Assembly: GCA_937949725.1 (NCBI GenBank)
Contig: CALECT010000143.1
Span: 1-47,392 of the forward strand
DNA: 47,392 nucleotides
Source of the DNA: an uncultured Pseudanabaenaceae cyanobacterium
Lineage (GTDB): Bacteria; Cyanobacteriota; Cyanobacteriia; PCC-9006; JAAUQQ01
Direction: 5' to 3'
Below, piece after piece: positions 31,939 through 39,980 of the stretch. A model generated the notes under the pieces. It searched no databases, was not told the origin of the DNA, and saw only the letters and a program-made list of their open reading frames with translations. Made by a program: the position numbers and the translations under genes. The first letter of the stretch is position 1. Every line of letters starts with the position of its first letter.

Positions 31939-33165
31939 ATGTCTAAGGTGCGAGTGTACGAGCTTTCAAAAGAATTAGGAGTGGAGAATAGAGATGTTTT
32001 AGCAGCTTGCAAAGCACTCGATATCAATGTTAAAAGTCATAGCAGTAGTATGAGTGAAGAAGATGCATCACGCATTCGAGACAAAGTACCTAAATCAGCA
32101 GGAATTAGTTCTGTAAGGCGAGCTACTGCTCGGCCACTTCCCAAGAAACCTGTAGCCAAACGTCCCGTTGCGAAGGGAGGAGCTGCAAAGTCTCCTATCA
32201 AGAAGAAGCAACAAATCCTTGAAATCCGTCGTCCGGCTCCGGCTGCCCCGGCTCCTTCAGAGAGCCATTCTAATCGAGAAGTACAGGAGTTACCTCCAGA
32301 TTTTGTACCCCAAGTTCGACATGAAATAAAGCTGAACTGGACTTCTGGCAAGGCTCAACATTTCTTGGAGAAGCTGGGGGATGGGGTGGCGCTGGATATG
32401 GTGCAGATTCCGGCAGGAAGCTTTTTGATGGGCTCGCCAGATGATGAGCTGGAGCGCAGCGATGCAGAAGGGCCTCAGCATTCTGTGAAGGTGCCTTCGT
32501 TTTTTATGGGGCGATATCCGGTGACCCAGGCGCAGTGGCGGGTGGTGGCGCGGATGAAGCCGGTTAATTCAGAAATTGAGATGAAGCTGAATCCATCAAA
32601 TTTTGAGGGGGATGATCGCCCGGTGGAGCAGGTGAATTGGTTTGAGGCCCAGGAGTTTTGTGCGCGGTTGTCAGCAACAACGCCAGGGCGGATTTATCGG
32701 TTACCGAGTGAGGCGGAGTGGGAATATGCCTGCCGGGCGGGGACGCAGACGGCGTTCTGTTTTGGGGAGACGCTGACAACAAATTTAGCGAATTACCGAG
32801 GGACAGAGTGGAAGGAGGTGGGTGAATCTGGTCAGTATGGACGAGGACCAAAGGGAGAATATCGAGAAGAGACGATGCCTGTGGGTCGGTTTCCGGCGAA
32901 TGATTTTGGTCTGCATGATCTGCATGGCAATGTGTGGGAGTGGTGTGAGGATGAGTGGCATGGCAGCTATAAGGGAGCGCCGGAAGATGGTTCTGCTTGG
33001 GTAGATGTTGAAGCAACTGATGAGCGAAATCGAGTGCTGCGGGGCGGTTCGTGGTTCAACTATCCTAGGCACTGCCGTTCGGCCTTCCGCAACAGCGATA
33101 CCCCCGGTAACCGCGTCAACTCCTACGGTTTTCGTGTGGTGTGTGTTAGCGCGAGGACCCCGTAA
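31939..33165 (+). CDS. IF-2 N-terminal domain fused to FGE-like protein with DGR-type variable region
   Basis: Residues 1-50 are an IF2_N-type domain ([19 protein letters not shown] and the [16 protein letters not shown] segment), normally found at the start of translation factor IF-2 and here followed by an Ala/Pro/Lys-rich linker (50-115). Residues about 155-405 are an FGE-like (C-type-lectin-fold) domain: [48 protein letters not shown]. The last 40 residues include RGGSW, CRSAFRN and YGFRVVC; in this stretch 15 codons that look variable all end in C or T. This matches a diversity-generating-retroelement target. The domain would serve as a variable binding surface. AT-rich N-terminal half, GC-rich C-terminal half. 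Confidence 0.85.
   Translation: MSKVRVYELSKELGVENRDVLAACKALDINVKSHSSSMSEEDASRIRDKVPKSAGISSVRRATARPLPKKPVAKRPVAKGGAAKSPIKKKQQILEIRRPAPAAPAPSESHSNREVQELPPDFVPQVRHEIKLNWTSGKAQHFLEKLGDGVALDMVQIPAGSFLMGSPDDELERSDAEGPQHSVKVPSFFMGRYPVTQAQWRVVARMKPVNSEIEMKLNPSNFEGDDRPVEQVNWFEAQEFCARLSATTPGRIYRLPSEAEWEYACRAGTQTAFCFGETLTTNLANYRGTEWKEVGESGQYGRGPKGEYREETMPVGRFPANDFGLHDLHGNVWEWCEDEWHGSYKGAPEDGSAWVDVEATDERNRVLRGGSWFNYPRHCRSAFRNSDTPGNRVNSYGFRVVCVSARTP
33043..33155 (+). other. Candidate DGR variable region (VR)
   Basis: From GGTTCGTGG to the end of GTGTGTGTTAGC, the codons aligned with invariant RGGSW, PR, CRSA, R and YGFRVVC positions are TTC, AAC, TAT, CAC, TTC, AAC, AGC, GAT, ACC, GGT, AAC, GTC, AAC, TCC, TAC: all NNY. 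This is the signature left when A residues in AAC/AAT template codons are changed. The template repeat and reverse transcriptase are not in this window. Confidence 0.75.
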
Positions 33166-33224
33166 CCCTTTGCTCTTTTCCCCTTTTGCTCTTTGCTCTG
33201 GCCGCTTTTTGAAGTTTTATGTCC

Positions 33225-33239
33225 GGGCGCGAAGCGCCC
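33225..33239. promoter_or_regulatory. GC hairpin downstream of the variable region
   Basis: GGGCGC-GAA-GCGCCC is a perfect 6-bp stem with a 3-nt loop, 60 bp past the stop codon. In retroelement-diversified genes a GC-rich hairpin just downstream of the variable region helps target recognition; this one is a candidate. It lacks a T-tract, so it is not a terminator. Confidence 0.5.
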
Positions 33240-33270
33240 TCGAAATTGTTAGATGTTGTGTATGCACTAT

Positions 33271-33467
33271 GAGGCAAGGCGGCCCTCACCCCCGACCCCT
33301 CATCCCAAGTGTGGGAGAGGGGAGAAACTGCCATTGCTAGGGCTTTGTTCTCTGATTCCCCTTCCCCCAGAATTGGGGGCAAGGGGTGAGGGGATGGGGG
33401 CCAGCGAGGCAAAGCGGCCCTCACCCCCGGCCCCTCGTCCCAAGTGTGGGAGAGGGGAGAAACTGCC
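33271..33467. repeat. Direct repeats of about 60 bp (GGCCCTCACCCCC type)
   Basis: Two near-identical copies (33271-33332 and 33405-33467) share CCCTCACCCCCG and CCCAAGTGTGGGAGAGGGG and end with GAAACTGCC. Partial inverted matches lie between them. This motif is of a widespread intergenic cyanobacterial type. Confidence 0.8.
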
Positions 33468-33470
33468 CGC

Positions 33471-35681
33471 CTACGCTTGATCTAGAGCAACTAAAGCTTG
33501 TTTGATCAGTTGCTTAAAGCGGGGGCGGCGCACATCCACGATCTTGGCGCTATCGCGGCTTTTGCCCAGGAGGCCGTTGGCTTGGCCTTGCTCGATCGCC
33601 AGCACTTCCCCCCGGTCATTGCGAATCAGTAGCTCTTTGCGATCGCCTTCCAACGCCTTGAGCTGACAACTGTAGGGGCGATCTCCAAACTCAAACTTCG
33701 CCTTCTGGGGACCAGCCCCGCTCAAATCAACATCAACCTTCTCCGCATAATGCTGAGCCACCACAGCGGGCACCGGCTGAGGCTTCATGGGAGGTGCTGA
33801 GGTTTCGCTAACCTTGGCTGGGCGCGAAACTACTTTTGGAATCGGCGGCACTTTCGGTTTGAGCGCTTGGCTCTGCATCTCCTGAGCTCCCCGAGCATTA
33901 GCCAAAATCTGTTTGACCATATCCTGCTGATTACCAAGCTCAGCCTGCCCCGCTTCGGAATGGCGCATCCCCACCACCTCCACTTCAATCTTGGTGTCGT
34001 TTTTCCAGGTGTTTTCCTTTAGCTTGTAAGCCACATCGACCTGGCGGGGCAGCGGGTAATAATCGCCCCAGCGCCAAACGATGCCACCAATATCGGTTTG
34101 GCCACCATCCACATCTTCTTGGCTGAGCTTGAGCTTGATGTGGCCCTGGCCAACGATGCGTTGCTCTTTGACCTCGACGTTGCGGCTCCAGAACACGGGC
34201 TCGGTATTGCCGATGCCCCAGGGATTGAGCCCGTCAATTTGCCCATACAACTCAAAGTCGATATCGCTGAGGTTGGCTTCGCTATCTAGCTTGACAAGGG
34301 GCTTGAGCTGGTCTGGCTCTAGCTGTTGCTTGGCGAACTCTTGCAGGAGCTGTTGGAAGCGCTCAAAGTTTTCAATCTTCAACGAGAAGCCTCCTGCTGC
34401 CTTGTGGCCGCCGTATTTGCCCAGTGCTTCGTCGCAATGTTGCAGGGCTTCAAAGACATCAAATTCTGGGATGCCTCGGGCGGAGCCGCGAATGTGGTCT
34501 CGGTCTTCGTAAGTGGAGATGAATACGGGCATGCCGTAGCGTTCCACCAGACGGGAGGCGACGATGCCGATGACGCCGTGGTGCCAGTTGGCTTGGAGCA
34601 GGAGCAGGGCGCGGGTGTTGCCGGTGCTGAGGTCGAGCTGTTCGCATTGGGCGATCGCCTCAGCCTCGATCTCTTCACACAGCCGTCGTCGCTCTTGATT
34701 AGTTGCTTCACAAACTTCTGCCTTCTCCCGTGCCACCTCCAGGTCATCGGTAATCAGCAGCTCGATAATCACCTCGGGGTCACCGATGCGGCCAATGGCA
34801 TTGATGCGGGGGCCAAGGCGGAAGCCAATGTCGTCAGGCTTGAGGGATTTATTAGATGTATTGACACCTGAGGCTTCGATTAGGGCCTGAATGCCGGGAA
34901 TTTGGGACTTGGGTAGACGGGCCAAGCCGCGCTTGAGCCAGCGGCGGTTGATGCCCACGAGGGGGGCCATGTCGGCGATGGTGCCCAGGGTAAATAGCTC
35001 TAGCAGTGGGTTGGTGAACTCATCCAATCGACCCATCTGGGCGGCTAGGCTGGTGGCGACGATGTAGGCCATGCCAACGCCAGCCATACCTGCATAGCCC
35101 GAGTCCTGGGGGATTTGCTTGGGATTTAGGATGGCATTGGCGGGGGGCAGAATCTCGGGTAGTTCGTGGTGGTCGGTGATGATGACGTTGATGCCCAGCT
35201 CGCGGGCCAGGGCAATAGGCTCGACGGCGGCGATGCCGTTGTCCACGGTGATCAGGAGGCGGACGCCATCGGCATGGAAATCTTCGACGATGCGATCGTT
35301 AATGCCATAGCCCTCGTTCATGCGGCTGGGGATGGCGTAGTCCACATTGGCCCCCAGGTAGCGCAGGGCGCGCAGCAGCAGGGCGGTGCTGGTCATGCCG
35401 TCGGCATCGTAGTCGCCGCAGATGGCAATTTTGTCACCGCTGGTCACGGCGGCTTCTAGGACTTCTAGGCTTTCGGCTAGGGAGGGGAAGACTTCGAGAG
35501 GGTCTTCGAGGGGCTCGGTTTCGGGCTCAAGAAATGTGGCTGCGGCCTCGGCGGTGGTGATGTCGCGGTTGGCCAGGACCTGGGCGACGAGGGGCAATAG
35601 TTTGGTGGCATCGCTGATGGCTGCGATCACCTCGGGCTGGGGGGCATAGGTTTGCCAGCGCTGGGGGGGGAGGGGAGCCAT
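33471..35681 (-). CDS. recJ: Single-stranded-DNA-specific exonuclease RecJ
   Basis: A 5'-3' ssDNA exonuclease used in recombination and mismatch repair. DHH-family motifs: ICGDYDADGMTST (90-98) and ITDHHELP with D170-H171-H172, followed by DHHA1-type residues and an OB-like C-terminal region. At 736 residues it is longer than typical RecJ (about 560-580): the extra C-terminal part (about 590-736) is Pro-rich and variable, as seen in cyanobacterial RecJ. The start codon at 35681 (MAPLPPQRW) precedes the first conserved block; no clear ribosome-binding site. It runs toward the repeat region on its left. Confidence 0.9.
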   Translation of the reverse strand: MAPLPPQRWQTYAPQPEVIAAISDATKLLPLVAQVLANRDITTAEAAATFLEPETEPLEDPLEVFPSLAESLEVLEAAVTSGDKIAICGDYDADGMTSTALLLRALRYLGANVDYAIPSRMNEGYGINDRIVEDFHADGVRLLITVDNGIAAVEPIALARELGINVIITDHHELPEILPPANAILNPKQIPQDSGYAGMAGVGMAYIVATSLAAQMGRLDEFTNPLLELFTLGTIADMAPLVGINRRWLKRGLARLPKSQIPGIQALIEASGVNTSNKSLKPDDIGFRLGPRINAIGRIGDPEVIIELLITDDLEVAREKAEVCEATNQERRRLCEEIEAEAIAQCEQLDLSTGNTRALLLLQANWHHGVIGIVASRLVERYGMPVFISTYEDRDHIRGSARGIPEFDVFEALQHCDEALGKYGGHKAAGGFSLKIENFERFQQLLQEFAKQQLEPDQLKPLVKLDSEANLSDIDFELYGQIDGLNPWGIGNTEPVFWSRNVEVKEQRIVGQGHIKLKLSQEDVDGGQTDIGGIVWRWGDYYPLPRQVDVAYKLKENTWKNDTKIEVEVVGMRHSEAGQAELGNQQDMVKQILANARGAQEMQSQALKPKVPPIPKVVSRPAKVSETSAPPMKPQPVPAVVAQHYAEKVDVDLSGAGPQKAKFEFGDRPYSCQLKALEGDRKELLIRNDRGEVLAIEQGQANGLLGKSRDSAKIVDVRRPRFKQLIKQALVALDQA

Positions 35682-35812
35682 GGAAGCCTAAGCTGCAACG
35701 GATTGCGAATAGCTAGATTATCTCAGAGCTTGTTGTCTTTGAGGCAGGGCGTAGGATTCTGCAATGTCGATAGGGGTAGATCGATCACTCAATACCTAAA
35801 GGTTTACTACGC

Positions 35813-36340
35813 TCAGGCCAGGGCTTCGGATATTTCGGCGATCAGCGCATTGAGCAATGCTGAGGACTTGTCTTCAAGGGAGATGACCTCAATATCTGAT
35901 TCTTTCTTGTACAAAAGCTCAAAATCTTCTTTAGCTTCTTCGTCGTCAATGCTGCATGAATAGCCAATCAGTCCAGTAGATGAGCTAATTGAGCCTAGCC
36001 ATTCTGCTAAGGGGTACCAAGAATCAAAGAAAGTGTCATCCTCAATCACTCGTCGCACAGTGAGTCTGCCGTTCGAAAGTCTGCTTCCTAGAGGCTTTTC
36101 TGAAAAGTCGCTTTCCCTACAACCCGGTTCGTTGCCCCATAGCTGATTTGAAATCATCCAAGACCAGCCTGGCAAATACTCTCCTCCATCTACCTGTTCA
36201 AATAGAGGGTGCTGGAGGGTCGTTTTGAATTGCTCGAGGTTTGAGTTTGAGGAACGAGTCATGTACTCAAGTGTGTCAGAAACCTCTTGAGCCAGATCGG
36301 CGTTGAGGTTCAATCGAAAGCCAAATTCATAAAGTGCCAT
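35813..36340 (-). CDS. Uncharacterised acidic protein, 175 residues
   Basis: Not recognised. It has a hydrophilic alpha/beta profile with several Trp residues (GWSWMISNQLWG, DSWYPLAEWLGS) and an acidic C-terminus (IDDEEAKEDFELLYKKESD). No signal peptide or membrane helix. Acidic, Trp-containing small proteins of this type include immunity proteins, but nothing specific supports that here. It diverges from nothing nearby: recJ lies downstream on the same strand, 131 bp away, and the secreted protein gene upstream, 91 bp away. Confidence 0.55.
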   Translation of the reverse strand: MALYEFGFRLNLNADLAQEVSDTLEYMTRSSNSNLEQFKTTLQHPLFEQVDGGEYLPGWSWMISNQLWGNEPGCRESDFSEKPLGSRLSNGRLTVRRVIEDDTFFDSWYPLAEWLGSISSSTGLIGYSCSIDDEEAKEDFELLYKKESDIEVISLEDKSSALLNALIAEISEALA

Positions 36341-36431
36341 GGTGAGCCGTCAGTAGAGTAAGGGCATCGCGTTGTCAGACTTCACATTGGTGTTGCTGAA
36401 TATCAGATTTAGACAACGCGATGGTGTTGTT

Positions 36432-36920
36432 TTAGAGGATCTGAACGCTGCCGTCATCTTGGAGGTAGATGGAGCGATCGCCAGGCGCTCTAAACCCAGG
36501 ATTCACTTCAATGCGCAAAACATCTTTCTGAGGCTGGCTAATTTCGATTTCTAGGGGATTGCCCAGGGAATCCCAAAACACCACGGAGGAGTTATCGATG
36601 GTTCCGCCTCGGCGAGTGAGGCGAAAGCTGCGAGTCGGGGAGACGGGAATGGGGTCGCTGCCCTGGACTTCTTCCAGGAGAATCATGCCAGCGGTGCGAT
36701 TAACCAGCTCTACTTTGACCTGCTCGCCAGGGATGAAGCGGATGGGCTTAGGGCCGCAGTTTGAGGCGCAGGTTCCAGCTTGGGCTGGGGCGGTGGGTAG
36801 GGTGATGGCGGCGGGCAGCAGCAATGACAGCAGGCCAAAGCTGAGCGCGAGGGAGAGCTTGCTGGATTGAGCTAGGAAGGTAGATAAAGGGCGTTTGGCG
36901 AGGGTGGAAGGGGGGAGCAT
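36432..36920 (-). CDS. Secreted protein with N-terminal signal peptide, unknown function
   Basis: The first 48 residues form a long signal peptide: basic start (KRPLSTFLAQSSK), hydrophobic core (LSLALSFGLLSLLLPAAI) and a cleavage site after APAQA. The mature part (about 114 residues) is rich in beta-strand residues, with two Cys (CASNC) near its start and RIEVNPGFRAPGDRSIYLQDD near the end. No known domain. It is periplasmic or secreted. A divergent gap of 263 bp separates it from the TauE/SafE gene. Confidence 0.65.
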   Translation of the reverse strand: MLPPSTLAKRPLSTFLAQSSKLSLALSFGLLSLLLPAAITLPTAPAQAGTCASNCGPKPIRFIPGEQVKVELVNRTAGMILLEEVQGSDPIPVSPTRSFRLTRRGGTIDNSSVVFWDSLGNPLEIEISQPQKDVLRIEVNPGFRAPGDRSIYLQDDGSVQIL

Positions 36921-37183
36921 GGTTAGGATTTGTCGGTAAAGGATCGAATAAAGCGGTGCTTATCTATTGCTTGTCAGTTTGCCACAGACTTTCTAAAAGC
37001 TGCTGGCTGTCACTCTCTAGACGAAGCAGGAGAGCAGCTTGAGCCTGGGGGAAGCTGGTAAAATTTGAGGGGAATGGTGCCGAGATGCCTTGCTAGGAAA
37101 AGCTTTGCCCAGAAAAAAGACTGGGATATGGGCTCAAACATCGGTGCAATTCTGCCTGCGATTCGCAAAGGGAACTGTGTGTG

Positions 37184-38020
37184 ATGCCGATGGATATTTT
37201 GAACCTGGGCCTCTTTGTGGGACTGGGGGCGATCGCGGGTATCTGCTCGGGTCTCTTAGGCATCGGCGGCGGCATGGTGATTGTTCCTGGCCTGTTTTTC
37301 CTCTTTGGTTTGGTGCAGATGCCCGAGGCGGCGCTGATGCATATGGCAGCGGGCACGGCGACCTGCATCATGATTTGCACGGCGGCTTCTTCCACCTGGG
37401 CGCACCATAAGCGGGGCCACATTCACTGGGATATCTTTCAGCGAGTTATTGGTGGGATTGCTGGAGGCGTCATCGTCGGCAACCTGATTGGTAATCGACT
37501 CAATGGCAGTTTGTTAGAGCTAATTTTTGGTCTCTTTTTGATTGTGGTGGCGACAAAGATTTTCTTTGGCAAAAAAGCTGTTTTAGGAGAAGAGACACCT
37601 GCTGAGCTACCGACGATTTTGGTGGCCAGCTTTGTGGGTGCGGTGATTGGTTTTAAGTCTGGGGTGCTGGGGATTGGTGGTGGCGCATTAAGCGTACCGT
37701 TCTTGCTTTACTGCGGTTTGCCCATGAACCATGCGACGGGAACTTCGGCTTCGTTTACCTTGCCAATCGCGCTAGTCGGGACGGCTTCGTTCATGCTGTT
37801 GGCTGGAAATCAGCAGGAGCTGATTCCTTGGTCCACGGGCTATGTTTATTGGCCTGCGGTGGCCTTGGTGGCTCCGTTTACGATGTTGGGGGCTCCTGTG
37901 GGGGCAAAGTGGTCCGACATTGTCCCGGCTGATAAGTTGCGGACGATGTTTGCAACTTTCTTGTTGTTGATTAGCCTCAAGATGTTGGCTGGGACTGGCT
38001 ATTTGACCTTCTGGGTTTAG
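37184..38020 (+). CDS. TauE/SafE family permease
   Basis: A 278-residue membrane protein with eight hydrophobic helices. Each half has the family's Gly-rich repeat: AIAGICSGLLGIGGGMVIVP in the first and GVLGIGGGALSVPFLL in the second. Members export sulfite, sulfonates or similar organic anions; the substrate here is not determined. The ATG at 37184 follows AGGGA by 11 nt; an in-frame GTG at 37181 and ATG at 37190 are alternatives. The convergent terminator at 38050-38078 follows. Confidence 0.85.
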   Translation: MPMDILNLGLFVGLGAIAGICSGLLGIGGGMVIVPGLFFLFGLVQMPEAALMHMAAGTATCIMICTAASSTWAHHKRGHIHWDIFQRVIGGIAGGVIVGNLIGNRLNGSLLELIFGLFLIVVATKIFFGKKAVLGEETPAELPTILVASFVGAVIGFKSGVLGIGGGALSVPFLLYCGLPMNHATGTSASFTLPIALVGTASFMLLAGNQQELIPWSTGYVYWPAVALVAPFTMLGAPVGAKWSDIVPADKLRTMFATFLLLISLKMLAGTGYLTFWV

Positions 38021-38049
38021 GTCGATTGATCTTGGGATAGAGATTGAAA

Positions 38050-38078
38050 GTGGACCTGGAATTGCTTCCTAGGTCCAC
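38050..38078. terminator. Probable two-way terminator between TauE/SafE and the lipoprotein gene
   Basis: GTGGACCT (38050-38057) and AGGTCCAC (38071-38078) pair, with an inner GGAA-TTGC-TTCC extending the stem (one bulged T). It sits between convergent genes, but the T-tract is modest. Confidence 0.55.
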
Positions 38079-38144
38079 CTTGTTGATTAAGCAACTGTTG
38101 AAGCTGGCTCCAAAAATCTGTCCTTGCCGCAGCCCAACTCGATG

Positions 38145-39089
38145 TTATGGATTGGGAAAGCCGTTGATCTGGAGGGTTGAGTCATCGACTCCGACCTGCC
38201 CATCAATGAGGACGAGCAGGCGTGCAGTCTGACTGGGCTCCTCGCCAAGGGTTTCGATGATGGAGTAGCGAGCATTGCCGTTGTGCCAGGTGGTCCAGCA
38301 TTCGCCGTCACGGCAGGCGCTGGTTCCGCCGGTTAATTCGATGCAATTGCCGTCGCGATCGCATCCCTTATAAGTCGCATTGCCCGTGTCATTGACACCG
38401 GACCAGGGCTCAAAACTGCTCACGGTAATATTCCAATCCCGATTGCTGTAGTTCGTGCTGACGATTTGGGTGCTGTCAACGGGCTCAATTTGGGTGATTA
38501 CGATTTCAGTGGCTGTGACATCCTGAGCTGAGGTTTCGGGGCAGTCCTCGGCAAAGTTGACATCTTGGCAAGTCAAAGAGGGGATGCGCTTGTAAGTGAA
38601 CTGAACGACATCGTGGAGATATTGGTCAGTGCAGACTTCAAAGGTTGCGCCAAGATTGTATTTCTTTCCATCCTGACCCGTGATGCTGGCATAGCAGCGG
38701 TAGTCGCCAGCTTGGATGTCGGTGAGAATGCCAAACTTGGGACCGGGCTGTTCAGAGGCAGGTACTGCTGTAGATGCCACTTCTGCAGAAGGGATGTCTG
38801 CTGCAGTTCCGGTGGGGATGGTTCCTAGGTCTATCGTTTCTGCTCCAGCAGTTTCTAGCGCTGCGCTGGGTTGGGCTACAGGGGATGCGGCGTTATTGGT
38901 CGCAACTGGGCTGGGCGTAATCGCTTCGGGAGATTGCGTTGCAGCGGCGAGGGGAGAGGTCTCGCTGGGGCTGGTCTGTTCGATGCGACCAGCGTTACCC
39001 GGATTGGCGGCATCAACGCGGTTTCCCTGGCAACTTGCAGTGAAGAGGGCACAGAAAACAAGGGCTGTGGAGATGAAGCGAGTCTGCAT
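38145..39089 (-). CDS. Predicted lipoprotein, unknown function
   Basis: A lipobox LFTASC at residues 14-19 ends a hydrophobic signal segment, so the protein should be lipid-anchored on Cys19-type residue in the cell envelope. Residues 20-110 are low-complexity Ala/Thr/Ser/Pro, then a folded domain with about 10 Cys (CYASITG, CTDQYLHD, CQDVNFAEDC, GCDRDGNCIE) follows, so several disulfides are likely. No known domain was recognised. It converges on TauE/SafE across a shared hairpin and faces away from the 2H-phosphoesterase gene. Confidence 0.7.
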   Translation of the reverse strand: MQTRFISTALVFCALFTASCQGNRVDAANPGNAGRIEQTSPSETSPLAAATQSPEAITPSPVATNNAASPVAQPSAALETAGAETIDLGTIPTGTAADIPSAEVASTAVPASEQPGPKFGILTDIQAGDYRCYASITGQDGKKYNLGATFEVCTDQYLHDVVQFTYKRIPSLTCQDVNFAEDCPETSAQDVTATEIVITQIEPVDSTQIVSTNYSNRDWNITVSSFEPWSGVNDTGNATYKGCDRDGNCIELTGGTSACRDGECWTTWHNGNARYSIIETLGEEPSQTARLLVLIDGQVGVDDSTLQINGFPNP

Positions 39090-39290
39090 AATCGAAAAGA
39101 GTCCTGTCCCTCAAAAACGTTGCTGCATTCCGCAGCTGCTAAAAGGAAGATCCAATGGGAAAAGGCTCAACTCCGGATAGGCTAGATTTCTGATTGTCGA
39201 AGTTTTGAGTGGCATAGGCGTTAAGCCTTCATTGCCCACGCTCTTTGCTGAGCTTTTGCGATCGTACGTGCATTCCCTGTCTTTATCTTT

Positions 39291-39857
39291 ATGAGCCCTC
39301 TGCTTGAAAACCCGGCCCCGATGCTGCGCTGGTTTGTTGCCTTGGTGCCGCCAGAAGAGATTCAGGCGCGAGCGATCGCGGTGATCGAAGATTTGACGGC
39401 GCGCTATCAAACGCGAACAGCAAAAGCTCCGCCCCACATTACGCTGGTGCCACCGTTTGAGCTGGCGGTGAATGCGATCGGCCCGGTGAAGGTTGTGTTG
39501 GCTGAGTTTGCTCAGCGGCAGGTGCCTTTCGGGGTAACGCTGGATGGATTTAGTGCGTTTCCACCTCGGGTGCTTTTTGTGGATGTGGTGCGATCGCCCC
39601 AACTTTTACAGCTAAAAGCGGAGCTGGAAGATTGTTTGGTCCAGCAATGTGACCTGCCCCGCGATAGCCATCCCCAATTCAGTCCCCATATGACTGTGGC
39701 CTCGCGCAAATTAGATCGAGCGAAGTTCAAGGAAATGTGGGCGGAGCTGGAGCCGCAGAAATTTGATGCGGATTGGGAGGTCAATGCGTTGACCCTGCTT
39801 CGCTATGAGCAGCAGCGCTGGCAGCTAGAAGACTGTTTCCCGCTGCTCAAAAGTTAG
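39291..39857 (+). CDS. 2'-5' RNA ligase-like (2H phosphoesterase) protein
   Basis: A 188-residue member of the 2H phosphoesterase superfamily (ThpR/LigT), which act on cyclic phosphodiesters or 2'-5' bonds in RNA. Both H-x-T motifs are present: PPHITLVPPF (H49, T51) and SPHMTVASR (H133, T135). The intervening domain has typical LPRDSHPQFSPH. The actual cellular substrate is not known. The ATG at 39291 gives about 10 extra residues; the core begins at MLRWFVALVPP. Confidence 0.85.
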   Translation: MSPLLENPAPMLRWFVALVPPEEIQARAIAVIEDLTARYQTRTAKAPPHITLVPPFELAVNAIGPVKVVLAEFAQRQVPFGVTLDGFSAFPPRVLFVDVVRSPQLLQLKAELEDCLVQQCDLPRDSHPQFSPHMTVASRKLDRAKFKEMWAELEPQKFDADWEVNALTLLRYEQQRWQLEDCFPLLKS

Positions 39858-39980
39858 AAGCTAAGGGCTGCCGCATTGCTGCCATCTTGATGGCTGGGAT
39901 GAATAGGGCAGGTGGCATCTCTACGTGCTTGACTTGTAAAATAAGCTACTTGATGAAGCCAGTAGTTTACAGGTAGTCCT

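Larger units (their letters stand above)
33166..33470 (+). other. Non-coding tail with pyrimidine tract, hairpin and repeats (305 bp)
   Basis: No gene. It starts with a C/T-rich tract (33166-33210) directly after the variable region, then a GC hairpin (33225-33239), then two direct repeats of about 60 bp (33271-33332, 33405-33467). Confidence 0.6.

Noticed and set aside
33225..33239. Terminator of the IF2N-FGE gene
   Set aside because: The hairpin has no T-tract downstream; the T run lies before it.
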